64,000 nt of DNA from Clostridium weizhouense (GTDB lineage: Bacteria > Bacillota > Clostridia > Clostridiales > Clostridiaceae). Positions 7,869 through 17,090 of the stretch are shown piece by piece; position 1 is the stretch's first letter, and the number at the start of each line of letters is the position of its first letter. The notes beneath the pieces are model-generated. The model ran no database searches. It saw nothing but the letters and a program-made list of their open reading frames with translations, and was not told the origin of the DNA. Made by a program: the position numbers and the translations under genes. The DNA is taken from assembly GCF_019431045.1 (NCBI RefSeq), contig NZ_JAHXPT010000003.1, positions 124,001 through 188,000 on the forward strand. Direction: 5' to 3'.

Positions 7869-9995
7869 ATGGAAAATAAAATAATTAATAAGGATAAATA
7901 TTATAGCTTAGAAGATTTAGAAATGTTGTTAGATAATATACCATATAAAGTATGGATTAAAGGTGAAGATGGAAAATTTAAGTATGTTAATAAAGCTTTT
8001 GAAAATATATTATCTGTGAATAAAGAAGATATTATAAATATGAAAAGTTCTGAATGTTTTTCAAAGGAAATAAATGATTATTTAGAAAAAAGAGATATGG
8101 AAATTTTGAATAGTAAAACAGGAATATTGATAGAAGAAAATATAATTTTTAAAGGTGAGAATAGATGCTTTGAGACATACTTTTCTAAACTTTGTAAAAA
8201 AAATAAAAATTCTATTATGGGAATTTCTAGAGAAGTAACTTTAGATAAGAATATGATGTATGAAATTGGGAAAAATACATCCAATTTATTAAATTGTAAC
8301 TATAATAAAAAAGAAGATGATTTTGAACATGACAAAGGGTTAAATAAAATAATTAATGATTTAAAAAAGAGATTAGAATGTGATGGGATTTCAGTATTTT
8401 TGAAAGATAAAAATTTAAATAAATTAACATTAACATTAAAATGTGGTACTGCTATGATTATAGAAGATAAATATACATTATATATAGATGAAAAAGTGAA
8501 GCAAGAGTTAATTTCAACAGATATATATAGTAAAGCAAGAAATATTAGAGAAAGTGACAGTTTTTTAGAATGGGAAAAATCTAATAAATTTAAATATGAT
8601 GATAGTTATTATGGGTATATAAGAGTTTATCCTATAAAATATGAAAATGAATTATTAGGAGTGCTAAATATATTTTATAATGATGAAAATATACCTAAAT
8701 ATAAACAAGACGATTTTATTAAGTTTACATGTGAAAAATTTGGAATGATAATAAAAAATAGAATGCTTTCCAAAGCATTAAAAAAAGAACTAGATAAACG
8801 TAAAAAAAGTGAAAAAGAATTAAAAGCATTTTTAGAGATAGCAACAGATTTATGGGGGATTTTAGGTATAGATCAGAAATTTAAAAATGTATCTCAAAAT
8901 TGTATAGAGGCACTTGGATGGAGTAAAGAAGAATTATTAAATATGAATGCTTTTAATATAGTACATCCAGAGGATAGAGAAAGAGCAATAAAATTAATAG
9001 ACTATTCAAATGAATGTGGAAAAGGGGAATATCTAACTGTTAGAGTTTTATGCAAAAATGGAGAATATAAGTTATTTGAATGGAATTGGAGCTGCATAGA
9101 AAAAGAAAAATTAGTTTATATAGTTGGAAAAGATATAAATCATCAAAAAATATTAGAGAAAGAGAAAAAAAAATTAGAAAAGGCTATAGAATTAGAAAAT
9201 TTTAAAAATGATTTTTTTGCAAATGTATCACATGAATTTAAAACACCATTAAATATAATTTTAGCTACAGTTCAATTAATGAACTCTAAAGATGCAAATA
9301 CAATTGATAATAAATATATTAGTGTTCCTAATAAATATATCAATGGAATTAAACAAAATGCATATAGATTATTAAGACTTGTAAATAATTTAATAGATAT
9401 TACAAAAATTGATGGAGGATATTATACTTTAAATTTAGAAAATTATAATATAGTTACTTTAATTGAAGACATAATATCATCTGTTACAGAATATATTGGA
9501 GGAAAAGGACGAAAGATAGTTTTTGATACTAATGATGAGGAAGTTATACTTGCTATAGATCCAGATAAATTTGAAACTATAATTTTAAATTTATTATCAA
9601 ATTCAATAAAATATACAGATACTAATGGAATTATAGAAGTAAATTTAAAAGTTAATAGAGAAGAGCAAAAAATTATTGTAAGTGTAAAAGATGATGGGAT
9701 AGGAATACCAGAAAAAAATCTTGAAACAATTTTTGAACGTTTTAAACAATCAGAAAATATATTTACTAGAAGATGTGAAGGAAGTGGAATAGGATTAGCT
9801 TTAGTGAAATCATTAGTAGAAATGCACGGTGGTACAATTATAGCAAAAAATAATGAAACTAAAGGAGCAGAAATTATATTTGATATACCAATTAAATTAA
9901 TTGAATTACTTGAAAAAAATAATATATCAAATAGACTTTTAGAAGCTAAAATAGAAAGATGCAATGTAGAGTTTTCAGACATATATTCATTATAA
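7869..9995 (+). CDS. PAS-GAF-PAS sensor histidine kinase
   Basis: This 708-aa protein lacks obvious membrane segments. Domains in order are a PAS domain (about residues 15-125), a GAF-like domain (about 155-300), a second PAS (about 320-430), a HisKA dimerisation domain with the H-box SHEFKTPLN (His455) and a HATPase domain with the N-box LLSNSIKYT, DDGIGIP and GSGIGLALVKSL. It should autophosphorylate in response to a cytosolic cue sensed by the PAS/GAF modules and pass phosphate to a response regulator. No regulator is adjacent, so it is an orphan kinase; in clostridia such orphans can feed Spo0A, which is inference only. GGGGGA precedes the ATG. Confidence 0.92.
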   Translation: MENKIINKDKYYSLEDLEMLLDNIPYKVWIKGEDGKFKYVNKAFENILSVNKEDIINMKSSECFSKEINDYLEKRDMEILNSKTGILIEENIIFKGENRCFETYFSKLCKKNKNSIMGISREVTLDKNMMYEIGKNTSNLLNCNYNKKEDDFEHDKGLNKIINDLKKRLECDGISVFLKDKNLNKLTLTLKCGTAMIIEDKYTLYIDEKVKQELISTDIYSKARNIRESDSFLEWEKSNKFKYDDSYYGYIRVYPIKYENELLGVLNIFYNDENIPKYKQDDFIKFTCEKFGMIIKNRMLSKALKKELDKRKKSEKELKAFLEIATDLWGILGIDQKFKNVSQNCIEALGWSKEELLNMNAFNIVHPEDRERAIKLIDYSNECGKGEYLTVRVLCKNGEYKLFEWNWSCIEKEKLVYIVGKDINHQKILEKEKKKLEKAIELENFKNDFFANVSHEFKTPLNIILATVQLMNSKDANTIDNKYISVPNKYINGIKQNAYRLLRLVNNLIDITKIDGGYYTLNLENYNIVTLIEDIISSVTEYIGGKGRKIVFDTNDEEVILAIDPDKFETIILNLLSNSIKYTDTNGIIEVNLKVNREEQKIIVSVKDDGIGIPEKNLETIFERFKQSENIFTRRCEGSGIGLALVKSLVEMHGGTIIAKNNETKGAEIIFDIPIKLIELLEKNNISNRLLEAKIERCNVEFSDIYSL

Positions 9996-10042
9996 TATGT
10001 TAAATTATAGATGAAATTTAAGAAGGTAATATAAAGTGTGAT

Positions 10043-10090
10043 TAAAATAACAGCAAAGAAATTTTTTAAAATTCTTGCTGTTATTTTTTT
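10043..10090. terminator. Bidirectional terminator
   Basis: AAAATAACAGCAA and TTGCTGTTATTTT flank an AT-rich loop. It separates the kinase (+) from the convergent kinase-fold gene (-). Confidence 0.85.
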
Positions 10091-10097
10091 AGTTATT

Positions 10098-10676
10098 TTA
10101 ACAAATACGTTTATGTGCATGGCGTCTTTTTTTAGAAAAATTTATAAAGTAGTTATATCCAGAAATCCAATAAGAAAGGAGATGAGGTTTATATGAAAGA
10201 AGATGTTTTAGAAAATTATCAAAAAGATTTAATTTAACTAAGATTTTAATAATGTCTTTAGGATAAGGAGTACTTTTTTTATATGGTTCTCTAGGGTCTA
10301 TAATTTGTATTTTGTTATCTTTACATACAAAAATATGAGCATTTCTAATATTTAACCGTTTAAACCCTAATTTTTTAAAATCTTCTATAAGATCTATTAT
10401 TTCACAAGATAGATTATAAGATAATCCATGCTCTTTTAAAAATTTATGAAGATTGTCACCTTCTACATATTCTCTTAAAACCATGTTTCCTGCAATAAAT
10501 AAAACCTTTGGAAAGAATCTACTATCTTTAACTTTTTCTAAGATGTTAACTTCAGCGTCAGCATTCTTTTTTTTATAAAAGACTTTTAATGCAAATCCTT
10601 CAGGAGTCAAATAAACACTTCCTTCATGGCCACTACCTAAAAATTCACATTCTTTTATATTTAAAACATACCTCAT
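10098..10676 (-). CDS. Small protein-kinase-fold protein, probably pseudokinase-like
   Basis: This 192-aa protein resembles the short bacterial Ser/Thr-kinase-like/RIO-type proteins. It has a glycine loop GSGHEGSVYL (residues 14-23), ALKVF with the ATP-binding Lys (about 31), and FKRLNIRNAHIFV followed by IQIIDPRE. The Asp of the usual HxDxxxxN catalytic loop is replaced (NIRNAH), while the metal-binding Asp of the DFG position (IDP) remains. The C-terminal lobe is truncated relative to Hanks kinases. Substrate and activity are unknown. The gene is monocistronic, with its own promoter region at 10680-10955 shared divergently with legB. Confidence 0.7.
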   Translation of the reverse strand: MRYVLNIKECEFLGSGHEGSVYLTPEGFALKVFYKKKNADAEVNILEKVKDSRFFPKVLFIAGNMVLREYVEGDNLHKFLKEHGLSYNLSCEIIDLIEDFKKLGFKRLNIRNAHIFVCKDNKIQIIDPREPYKKSTPYPKDIIKILVKLNLFDNFLKHLLSYKPHLLSYWISGYNYFINFSKKRRHAHKRIC

Positions 10677-10955
10677 AGTATCACTTTTTAAAATTGTTTA
10701 TAAGATATTATATGTAAATTCTGAAAGAAGTTCTATAAATTAATTTATTCGAATTAGTAAATGCTTAAATAGATTTTAAGAACTGTATGGTATTTAAATG
10801 AATATCTTATTTATAAGGATATTATTAAGTAGAAATTTTATTATTTTTTAGAAAGTTATAATACAATTAAATCTTAGAACAACCTGGATGGAACTCAGAA
10901 AGGTATAATTTAAGAAGTGGATTTTTGTAAATAAATAGAAGACAGGGGGATTTTT

Positions 10956-11945
10956 ATGACAAAGAAAGTATTGGTTACAGGTGCTGATGGATTTATTGGA
11001 AGTCATTTATGTGAGTTATTATTAGAAGAAGGTTATAAGGTTAAAGCGTTTGTTCATTATAATTCTTTTAACTCCTGGGGATGGTTAGATACATTAGATA
11101 AAAATAAACAAAAGGAAATAGAAATTTTTACAGGTGATATAAGAGATCCAAATGGAGTTAAAGAATCTATTAAGGGGATAGATGACATATTCCATTTGGC
11201 GGCTTTAATAGCTATTCCATTTAGTTATTATTCTCCAGATTCATATGTAGATACAAATATTAAAGGAACATTAAATGTATTACAAGCAGCAAGAGACTTA
11301 GAGACTAAGAGAGTTTTGATTACTTCAACATCAGAAGTTTATGGAACTGCTAAATATGTACCTATAGATGAAAATCATCCTTTTCAAGGACAATCTCCAT
11401 ATTCTGCAACTAAAATAGGTGCAGATAGAATTGCTGAATCTTTTTATAGAAGCTTTAAATTACCTTTAACAATAGTAAGGCCATTTAATACCTATGGACC
11501 TAGACAATCTGCTAGAGCTGTTATTCCTACAATAATAACTCAATTATTATCTGGCAAAAAAGAAATAAAATTAGGCTCATTAACTCCAACTAGAGATTTT
11601 AACTATGTAAAAGATACAGCTAAAGGATTCATTGAGATTTCTAAATCTGAAAAAACTATAGGAGAAGAAATTAATATAGCAAGTGAGAAAGAGATTTCAA
11701 TAAAACAATTATCTGATGAATTAATTAAGCAAATAAATAAAGATGCAAAAGTTATTTGTGACGAACAACGGTTAAGACCAGAAAAAAGTGAGGTAAATAG
11801 ATTATTAGGCTCTAATAAAAAGATTAAGAAATTAACTAATTGGAAACCTAAATATACTTTTGAGGAAGGAATCAAAGAAACTATTGAATGGTTTAAGATA
11901 CCAGAAAATTTAATTAAATATAAAACCAATATATATAATGTATAG
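10956..11945 (+). CDS. legB: LegB-like NAD-dependent sugar-nucleotide 4,6-dehydratase
   Basis: This 329-aa extended-SDR enzyme has the Rossmann motif TGADGFIGSHL (residues 8-18), catalytic STSEVYG, PYSATKIGADR with the YxxxK pair (about Tyr149/Lys153) and RPFNTYGPRQ. It resembles the Campylobacter LegB family, which converts GDP-GlcNAc into the 4-keto-6-deoxy intermediate, the first committed step to legionaminic acid. Gene order LegB-LegC-cytidylyltransferase supports that role. GGGGG lies 9 bases before the ATG. It is the first gene of a long co-directional run with short spacings (18 bases to legC). A generic UDP-sugar dehydratase role is the alternative. Confidence 0.85.
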   Translation: MTKKVLVTGADGFIGSHLCELLLEEGYKVKAFVHYNSFNSWGWLDTLDKNKQKEIEIFTGDIRDPNGVKESIKGIDDIFHLAALIAIPFSYYSPDSYVDTNIKGTLNVLQAARDLETKRVLITSTSEVYGTAKYVPIDENHPFQGQSPYSATKIGADRIAESFYRSFKLPLTIVRPFNTYGPRQSARAVIPTIITQLLSGKKEIKLGSLTPTRDFNYVKDTAKGFIEISKSEKTIGEEINIASEKEISIKQLSDELIKQINKDAKVICDEQRLRPEKSEVNRLLGSNKKIKKLTNWKPKYTFEEGIKETIEWFKIPENLIKYKTNIYNV

Positions 11946-11963
11946 CTTGATAGGAGGTGGATT

Positions 11964-13148
11964 ATGAAAAGTTTTATACCTTTATCAGTACCAAATTTAA
12001 AAGGTAATGAAAAAAAGTATATTTTAGACGCAATAAATAAGGAATGGGTATCAACAGGAGGAAGTTATATAAACAAATTTGAAGAAGAAATGTCTAAATA
12101 TTTAAATGTTAATGATGCTGTGGCATGCCAAAGTGGAACAGCAGGTATACATTTATCACTTATATTAAGTGGAATTAGTAATGGTGATGAGGTAATTGTA
12201 CCAACATTAACTTTTATTGCAGCAGTAAATCCAGTTAAATATATTGGAGCAGAACCGATATTTATGGATTGTGATGATATGTTAACTATGGATGTAGATA
12301 AGCTTGAAAGATTTTGCAGAGAAGAATGTAATTTAATAGAAGGAAAATTAATTAATAATAAATCTAAAAAGCATATTAAAGCTATTGTTGTAGTTCATGT
12401 TTTTGGAAACATTGCTAATATGGAAAAGATAATGAGTATTGCAACTAAATATAAGCTAAAAGTTATTGAAGATGCTACAGAAGCTTTAGGATCAAGGTTT
12501 ATAAGTGGAAAATATAAAGGAAAGTATGCAGGGACGATAGGTGATTTTGGGATATATTCGTTTAATGGTAATAAAATAATAACTACTGGCGGAGGTGGAA
12601 TGATAGTTTCTAATGATCAAAAACTTTTATCAAAAGCTAGATATTTATCGACTCAAGCGAAAGATGATACTTTATATTACATTCATAACGAAATAGGATA
12701 TAACTATAGAATGAGTAATTTACAAGCAGCATTAGGAAAAGCACAATTAGAACAATTAGAGGATTTTATAAAAATAAAAAAAGAAAATTATGAACTATAT
12801 AAATCTAAAATAAGTAACATTGAGGGGTTATCTTTAATGGATTTTAGAAAAGATGTGTTACCAAACTATTGGTTTTATTCTTTACTAATAGATAATAGTA
12901 AGTATAGATTAAAAAGGGATGAATTAATTCTATTTTTACTAGAAAAAGGAATTCAAACTAGACCTATTTGGGGCCTTATACAAAATCAAAAACCTTATAA
13001 AAAATGTGAAGTATATAAAGTAGAAAAAGCTAAAGAATATATAAATAAAATTATAAATATTCCATGTAGTACTAATTTAGAAAAGAAAGATATTGACATT
13101 GTAGTTGAATCTTTAAATGATGGAATAAATACTATAAGGGGAAATTAG
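11964..13148 (+). CDS. legC: LegC-family PLP aminotransferase
   Basis: This 394-aa DegT/DnrJ/EryC1/StrS aminotransferase begins IPLSVPNLKGNE, the typical LegC start, and has NEWVSTGG-like substrate residues, DEVIVPTLTF, EDATEALGS and the PLP lysine in FNGNKIITTGGGG (Lys204). LegC transaminates the 4-keto sugar from LegB with glutamate to give the 4-amino-6-deoxy sugar, later acylated. AGGAGG lies 8 bases upstream of the ATG, 18 bases after legB. Length and motifs are complete. It is cytosolic. Confidence 0.9.
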   Translation: MKSFIPLSVPNLKGNEKKYILDAINKEWVSTGGSYINKFEEEMSKYLNVNDAVACQSGTAGIHLSLILSGISNGDEVIVPTLTFIAAVNPVKYIGAEPIFMDCDDMLTMDVDKLERFCREECNLIEGKLINNKSKKHIKAIVVVHVFGNIANMEKIMSIATKYKLKVIEDATEALGSRFISGKYKGKYAGTIGDFGIYSFNGNKIITTGGGGMIVSNDQKLLSKARYLSTQAKDDTLYYIHNEIGYNYRMSNLQAALGKAQLEQLEDFIKIKKENYELYKSKISNIEGLSLMDFRKDVLPNYWFYSLLIDNSKYRLKRDELILFLLEKGIQTRPIWGLIQNQKPYKKCEVYKVEKAKEYINKIINIPCSTNLEKKDIDIVVESLNDGINTIRGN

Positions 13149-13169
13149 TTCTTTAATTAAGGAGAAATT

Positions 13170-13874
13170 ATGAATAAGGAAATATTAGCGATTATTCCTG
13201 CTAGAGGGGGATCGAAAGGACTATATAGAAAAAATTTAAGAAAGTTAAAAGGGATACATTTAATAGGATACACTATTAAATCAGCTTTAAAGAGTAAATA
13301 TATTAAACGTGTTGTTGTAAGTACTGAAGATAAGGAAATTGCTGAAATTTCTAAAATATATGGTGCAGAAATACCTTGTTTAAGACCTAATGAGTTAGCT
13401 GGAGATAGTTCTCCAACTGTAGAGAGTATTTTACAGATGATTGATTATCTTGAAAAAGAACAAGAATATTATTCAGATTATGTTTTATTACTTCAATGTA
13501 CATCGCCATTAAGAAATACAAAGCATATTGATGAAGCTATAGAAAAACTATTAAAAAGCAATTTTGATGGTATTGCATCTATATGTGAGGCAGAAGTCAA
13601 TCCTTACTGGACTAATATTTTTAAAGGAGAAAAGCTTGAGTATTTTCTTAAAGAAGGAGAAAGAATTACGAGAAGACAAGATTTACCTAAAGTTTATAGA
13701 TATAATGGTGCGATTTTTTTAATAAAAACTGAAATATTAAAAAAAGAAAAAACATTTGAAGTAGAGAATTTGACTGGATATATTATGGATAGAGAATCTT
13801 CTATAGATATAGATACAGAGATGGATTTTAAAATTGCTGAAATAATAATAGCTTCTAAAAAAATAAAGATATAA
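13170..13874 (+). CDS. neuA: CMP-nonulosonate cytidylyltransferase (NeuA/LegF/PtmB-like)
   Basis: This 234-aa enzyme is of the acylneuraminate cytidylyltransferase family. The N-terminal nucleotide-binding motif IIPARGGSKG is intact (residues 8-17), followed by KNLRKLKG, VVVSTEDKEIAE, and QCTSPLRN, with a conserved RRQDLPKVYRYNGAIF segment. It would load CTP onto a nonulosonic acid such as legionaminate, giving the CMP donor for the glycosyltransferase. It follows legC by 21 bases with GGAG. The synthase (NeuB/LegI) and epimerase (NeuC/LegG) that should precede it are not in this window. Confidence 0.9.
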   Translation: MNKEILAIIPARGGSKGLYRKNLRKLKGIHLIGYTIKSALKSKYIKRVVVSTEDKEIAEISKIYGAEIPCLRPNELAGDSSPTVESILQMIDYLEKEQEYYSDYVLLLQCTSPLRNTKHIDEAIEKLLKSNFDGIASICEAEVNPYWTNIFKGEKLEYFLKEGERITRRQDLPKVYRYNGAIFLIKTEILKKEKTFEVENLTGYIMDRESSIDIDTEMDFKIAEIIIASKKIKI

Positions 13875-13933
13875 TAAAAGTTTAAATATATATTTAAGGA
13901 ATTTATCTAAAAAATTCAGAGAAGAGGAGAATT

Positions 13934-15001
13934 ATGGATGAATTTAACATGCCTATTGGAGGAGAATTTTGGTTTGAAAATAAATTGCAGGATAAAAATA
14001 TTTATAATGATATAAGTAATATAGGCGTTCTTTTAAATGGTGGAAAGAGTGCAATTGAGTTTATATTAAATGATATTAATTTTAAAGAAAATGAAATACT
14101 TGCACTTCCATCATATTTATGTCCAACTATCATAGAAGTTGTAGAGAATATTGGAATAAAATATGAGTTTTATGAGATAAATCAAAAGTTAGAATTAAAA
14201 ATAGAAACTTTAAAAAATTTAATTGCTAAATTTAATGTAAAAGTTGTATTTTTTATAGATTATTTTGGCTTTTATCAAAAAGAGAATGTACGTAGTTTTT
14301 TGAAAAGTTTGAAATCACAAAAAATAATATTAATTGAAGATGCAGTCCAAAGCTTTTGGATTAAAAGGCAACAAAGATTTATAGGAAATTATATTTTCAA
14401 TAGCTACAGAAAGTTCTTACCAATAGATGGTTCTATAGTTTTATGTAATAAAAATATAGAGTTAGAATCGGTTGAAGATGATTATTTTAATATTGTAGAA
14501 CAAGCAAGAGAAAAGAAAAGAAAATTTATATCAGAAGGCACTGGTGAAGAAAGGGATTTTTTAAAGCTTTTTGATAGAGCTCATAGAGAATATTATAAAA
14601 GGAAAAAGGTATATCGAATTAATCAGAAATATAAGGAGTTTCTAAATCATATTCCAGTAGAAGCACTAATTAAAAAAAGAAAAGAAAATTATAAATATCT
14701 CTTTAGTAATCTTAAAAATATATCAGATATTGAGTTCATATATGATGATGAAGACTTAAATAATAGTATACCTTTAGCTTTTCCAATTTTTTTGATAAAT
14801 CGTGATTATGTAAGAAAAGAACTTATGAAAAATAATATATATGCTCCAATTCATTGGGATTTAAGAGAAGAAAAATGGATAAAGAACTTTGAAGCTTCTT
14901 TAAATATATCTAAAAATATATTAAGTTTACCAATTGATTGGAGATATGGAATAGAAAATATGGATTATTTAGTTAGAACTTTAAAGACTATTTTAAGATA
15001 A
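13934..15001 (+). CDS. DegT-family aminotransferase-like protein
   Basis: This 355-aa protein is a divergent member of the StrS aminotransferase superfamily. It shows LNGGKSAIEFIL, LPSYLCPTIIE, FFIDYFGFY, ILIEDAVQSF (PLP-phosphate/Asp region) and NSYRKFLPIDGS, which retains a lysine in the place expected for the PLP aldimine. The low similarity to LegC and the SYRKF context match a subfamily found in surface polysaccharide clusters. It could add a second amino group to the sugar. AGGAG precedes the ATG. The exact substrate is unknown. Confidence 0.8.
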   Translation: MDEFNMPIGGEFWFENKLQDKNIYNDISNIGVLLNGGKSAIEFILNDINFKENEILALPSYLCPTIIEVVENIGIKYEFYEINQKLELKIETLKNLIAKFNVKVVFFIDYFGFYQKENVRSFLKSLKSQKIILIEDAVQSFWIKRQQRFIGNYIFNSYRKFLPIDGSIVLCNKNIELESVEDDYFNIVEQAREKKRKFISEGTGEERDFLKLFDRAHREYYKRKKVYRINQKYKEFLNHIPVEALIKKRKENYKYLFSNLKNISDIEFIYDDEDLNNSIPLAFPIFLINRDYVRKELMKNNIYAPIHWDLREEKWIKNFEASLNISKNILSLPIDWRYGIENMDYLVRTLKTILR

Positions 15002-15039
15002 AAAAGTTAAAATTAAATAAATGATGAGGTGAGTTCATA

Positions 15040-16062
15040 TTGATAGAGTTTTTAGACACTTCAAGTAATAAGTGGAATAGATATATTAACAAGTTATCAC
15101 CACAATTTAGAGATATATATTTCACAAGTGAATATTATAAACTTTACGAAGCTAATGGAAATAGTTTTGGAAAATTATTTATTTATAAAGACAAAGATAA
15201 TTTAGCAATATATCCATTTTTAATAAATACTATAAATGGATATGAATTAGATAATTCATATTATGATATAGAAACGGCTTATGGGTATGGAGGTCCAATA
15301 GTAAATACTAGTGATATAAATTTTGTCAGAAAGTTTGAAAGAATTTTTAAAGAATATTGTTTTCAAAACAATATTATAGCAGAATTTATAAGATTCCATC
15401 CATTTTTAAATAATCATAACTTATTTAGAGATAATATTAAAGTAGTTCATAATAGAACTACAACTTATATAAATTTAGATAAATCTATTGAAGAAATTTG
15501 GAAAAATGATATTACTTCAAAAAATAGAAATGTTATAAGAAAGGCACAAAAATTAGGACTTACTGTGAATTTTGATTCTAATTTAGAACAGTTTAAAAAT
15601 GTATATAAAATAACTATGGATAAAGTAAAGGCTAGCCCTAAGTACTATTTTAGTGAAGAATATTTTAATAATTTAACTAAACTAGATAATGTATGTATTA
15701 GTGTGAATTTAGGAGATCTTACAATAGCCAGTTCTATATTTTTAAAAGGATACACAAATTTTCATTATCATTTGTCAGGAAGTTTAAAAGAGTATTTAAA
15801 ATATTCACCTAATAATTTTTTATTATGGACAGCTATAAAGTATGCAAAAAATAATAAATTTCATAAATTTCATTTTGGTGGAGGATTAACTGATAACATA
15901 AATGATAATTTATATAAATTTAAGAAAAGTTTTTGTAAAAATACAGCTGATTTTTATATTGGCAAAAGAGTTCATAATAAAGAAGTGTATGATTATTTAA
16001 TAAATAAATGGGAAAATATTAATGGGAAAAAGGCTGAACTTTTTCTTCAATATAAAATGTAG
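15040..16062 (+). CDS. FemAB/GNAT-type acyl or aminoacyl transferase
   Basis: This 340-aa protein starts at TTG with GAGGTGAG 8 bases ahead. Its two-lobed GNAT architecture is of the lipid II aminoacyl-transferase (FemX/BioF2-like) type: an N-terminal lobe with YFTSEYYKLYE, then TTTYINLD, SKNRNVIRKAQKLG (the KxxRN-RKAxKxG signature), LSGSLKEYLKYSP and FHFGGGL near the C-terminus. Family members transfer amino acids or acyl groups to peptidoglycan or sugars. In this cluster decoration of the nonulosonic sugar or its carrier is the likeliest role. It sits 38 bases after the aminotransferase. Confidence 0.8.
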   Translation: MIEFLDTSSNKWNRYINKLSPQFRDIYFTSEYYKLYEANGNSFGKLFIYKDKDNLAIYPFLINTINGYELDNSYYDIETAYGYGGPIVNTSDINFVRKFERIFKEYCFQNNIIAEFIRFHPFLNNHNLFRDNIKVVHNRTTTYINLDKSIEEIWKNDITSKNRNVIRKAQKLGLTVNFDSNLEQFKNVYKITMDKVKASPKYYFSEEYFNNLTKLDNVCISVNLGDLTIASSIFLKGYTNFHYHLSGSLKEYLKYSPNNFLLWTAIKYAKNNKFHKFHFGGGLTDNINDNLYKFKKSFCKNTADFYIGKRVHNKEVYDYLINKWENINGKKAELFLQYKM

Positions 16063-16189
16063 AAAAATAAATTGAAATTTTTTGAAAATGGTAAATTAGA
16101 GTTAAATAATAAACTATTAAAGATTTAAACAAAAGTAATTTTATTAAATGAGAGAATTTAAAATGGAGATAAACAGTGGGGGAATAAAA

Positions 16190-16684
16190 ATGGAGATATA
16201 TTTAAGTAATCTTACTAGAGAAAGTTTTAAAGAATTTTTTTTTATAAAGTGTGAAAAAGAAAATATATATTGGACGAACTATAGTGATAAACCAAATGAA
16301 AAAAAGTTTTATAAATGGTGTGAAGAACAATTAAATAATAAGAACAGACAGATATTTATTGCAAGAAGTATTAATGATGATATTGCAGTAGGATATGGAT
16401 ATATTGATTTTAAAAAAGATAGTATAGAAATTTCTTATGCCATTTCATCAAAATTTATAGGACAAGGTTTAGGAAATGATATTGTAAGATTATTAGTTAG
16501 ACATTGTATAGAAAAGTATAAAGAAGTTAAAGAGATTATTGCATGGGTATTTAGGGATAATATTAGATCTAAAAGATGTCTTTTAAGAAATAACTTTAAA
16601 GAAACTGGTGAAATAAAAATAGTTTATTTTAGGGCTAATAAGTGCATTACTTATATGCTTAAGTTTAATTATTTACCTTTCTAG
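16190..16684 (+). CDS. GNAT N-acetyltransferase (RimJ/PseH-like)
   Basis: This 164-aa acetyltransferase starts best at ATG 16190, 8 bases after GTGGGGG; an in-frame ATG at 16148 has no ribosome site. It has the GNAT core: GYGYIDFKKD (beta strand), SYAISSKFIGQGLGNDIV with the acetyl-CoA loop (Q/RxxGxG), and DNIRSKRCLLRNNFKETG. PseH/LegH-type GNATs acetylate the 4-amino group of the sugar made by LegC. A protein N-acetyltransferase is possible. It is in the same operon run. Confidence 0.85.
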   Translation: MEIYLSNLTRESFKEFFFIKCEKENIYWTNYSDKPNEKKFYKWCEEQLNNKNRQIFIARSINDDIAVGYGYIDFKKDSIEISYAISSKFIGQGLGNDIVRLLVRHCIEKYKEVKEIIAWVFRDNIRSKRCLLRNNFKETGEIKIVYFRANKCITYMLKFNYLPF

Positions 16685-16696
16685 GGGGTGAGAAAA

Positions 16697-17002
16697 ATGT
16701 GTGCTAGTGTAAAAAAAATAATATCAGGAAAGAAGATCAGAAAATGTAAAATTATAAATTTTAATGTTATTTTTCCAGAAAGTGAATATATATTAGTTAC
16801 AGGAAAAGTATTGAGTCCGTATAAAAATCCATTAGCTAATGCTGCAATAACTATATTTTCAATTGATAAAAGATATTGTCCAGCTAAAAAAAAGTATGTA
16901 GGTATAACTTTTAGTGATGAACATGGCATTTATGGAGTATCAATTCCAAGAAATCTAGGTATATCTTATGAATTTAAAGCATATTCATCTATAAATATTT
17001 AG
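16697..17002 (+). CDS. Mini-protein, single carboxypeptidase-regulatory-like domain (1 of 4)
   Basis: This 101-aa protein has no signal peptide. AGGGGGTGA ends 7 bases before ATG 16697, which is preferred over a GTG at 16688 that overlaps the ribosome site. The body is a transthyretin-like beta-sandwich: VTGKVLSPYKNPLANAAITI, then TFSDEHGIYGVSI and SYEFKAYSS. Similar proteins lie at 19485, 19802 and 20139. Such domains usually occur as modules of large secreted proteins; here each is a whole protein, which suggests a structural or assembly subunit. The role is inferred. Confidence 0.75.
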   Translation: MCASVKKIISGKKIRKCKIINFNVIFPESEYILVTGKVLSPYKNPLANAAITIFSIDKRYCPAKKKYVGITFSDEHGIYGVSIPRNLGISYEFKAYSSINI

Positions 17003-17022
17003 ATAAAACTTTTAAATTTAAT

Positions 17023-17051
17023 CACATCTATAGAGTGAAATCCATATAATA
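17023..17051 (+). promoter_or_regulatory. Sigma-K-like promoter
   Basis: CACA at 17023-17026 and CATATAATA at 17043-17051 match the sigma-K form (AC at -35, CATAnnnTA at -10) with a 16-base spacer, about 40 bases before the next start codon. It suggests mother-cell expression late in sporulation. In this AT-rich genome a chance match is possible. Confidence 0.45.
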
Positions 17052-17090
17052 TAATTAGATACTAAAGATTAAAATCAAGGAGGAAATATT

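Noticed and set aside
10193..10237. 15-codon open frame MKEDVLENYQKDLI with a strong ribosome site, opposite the kinase-fold gene
   Set aside because: It is too short, lies antisense within a real gene and has no own terminator; chance AGGAG-like sequence is likely.
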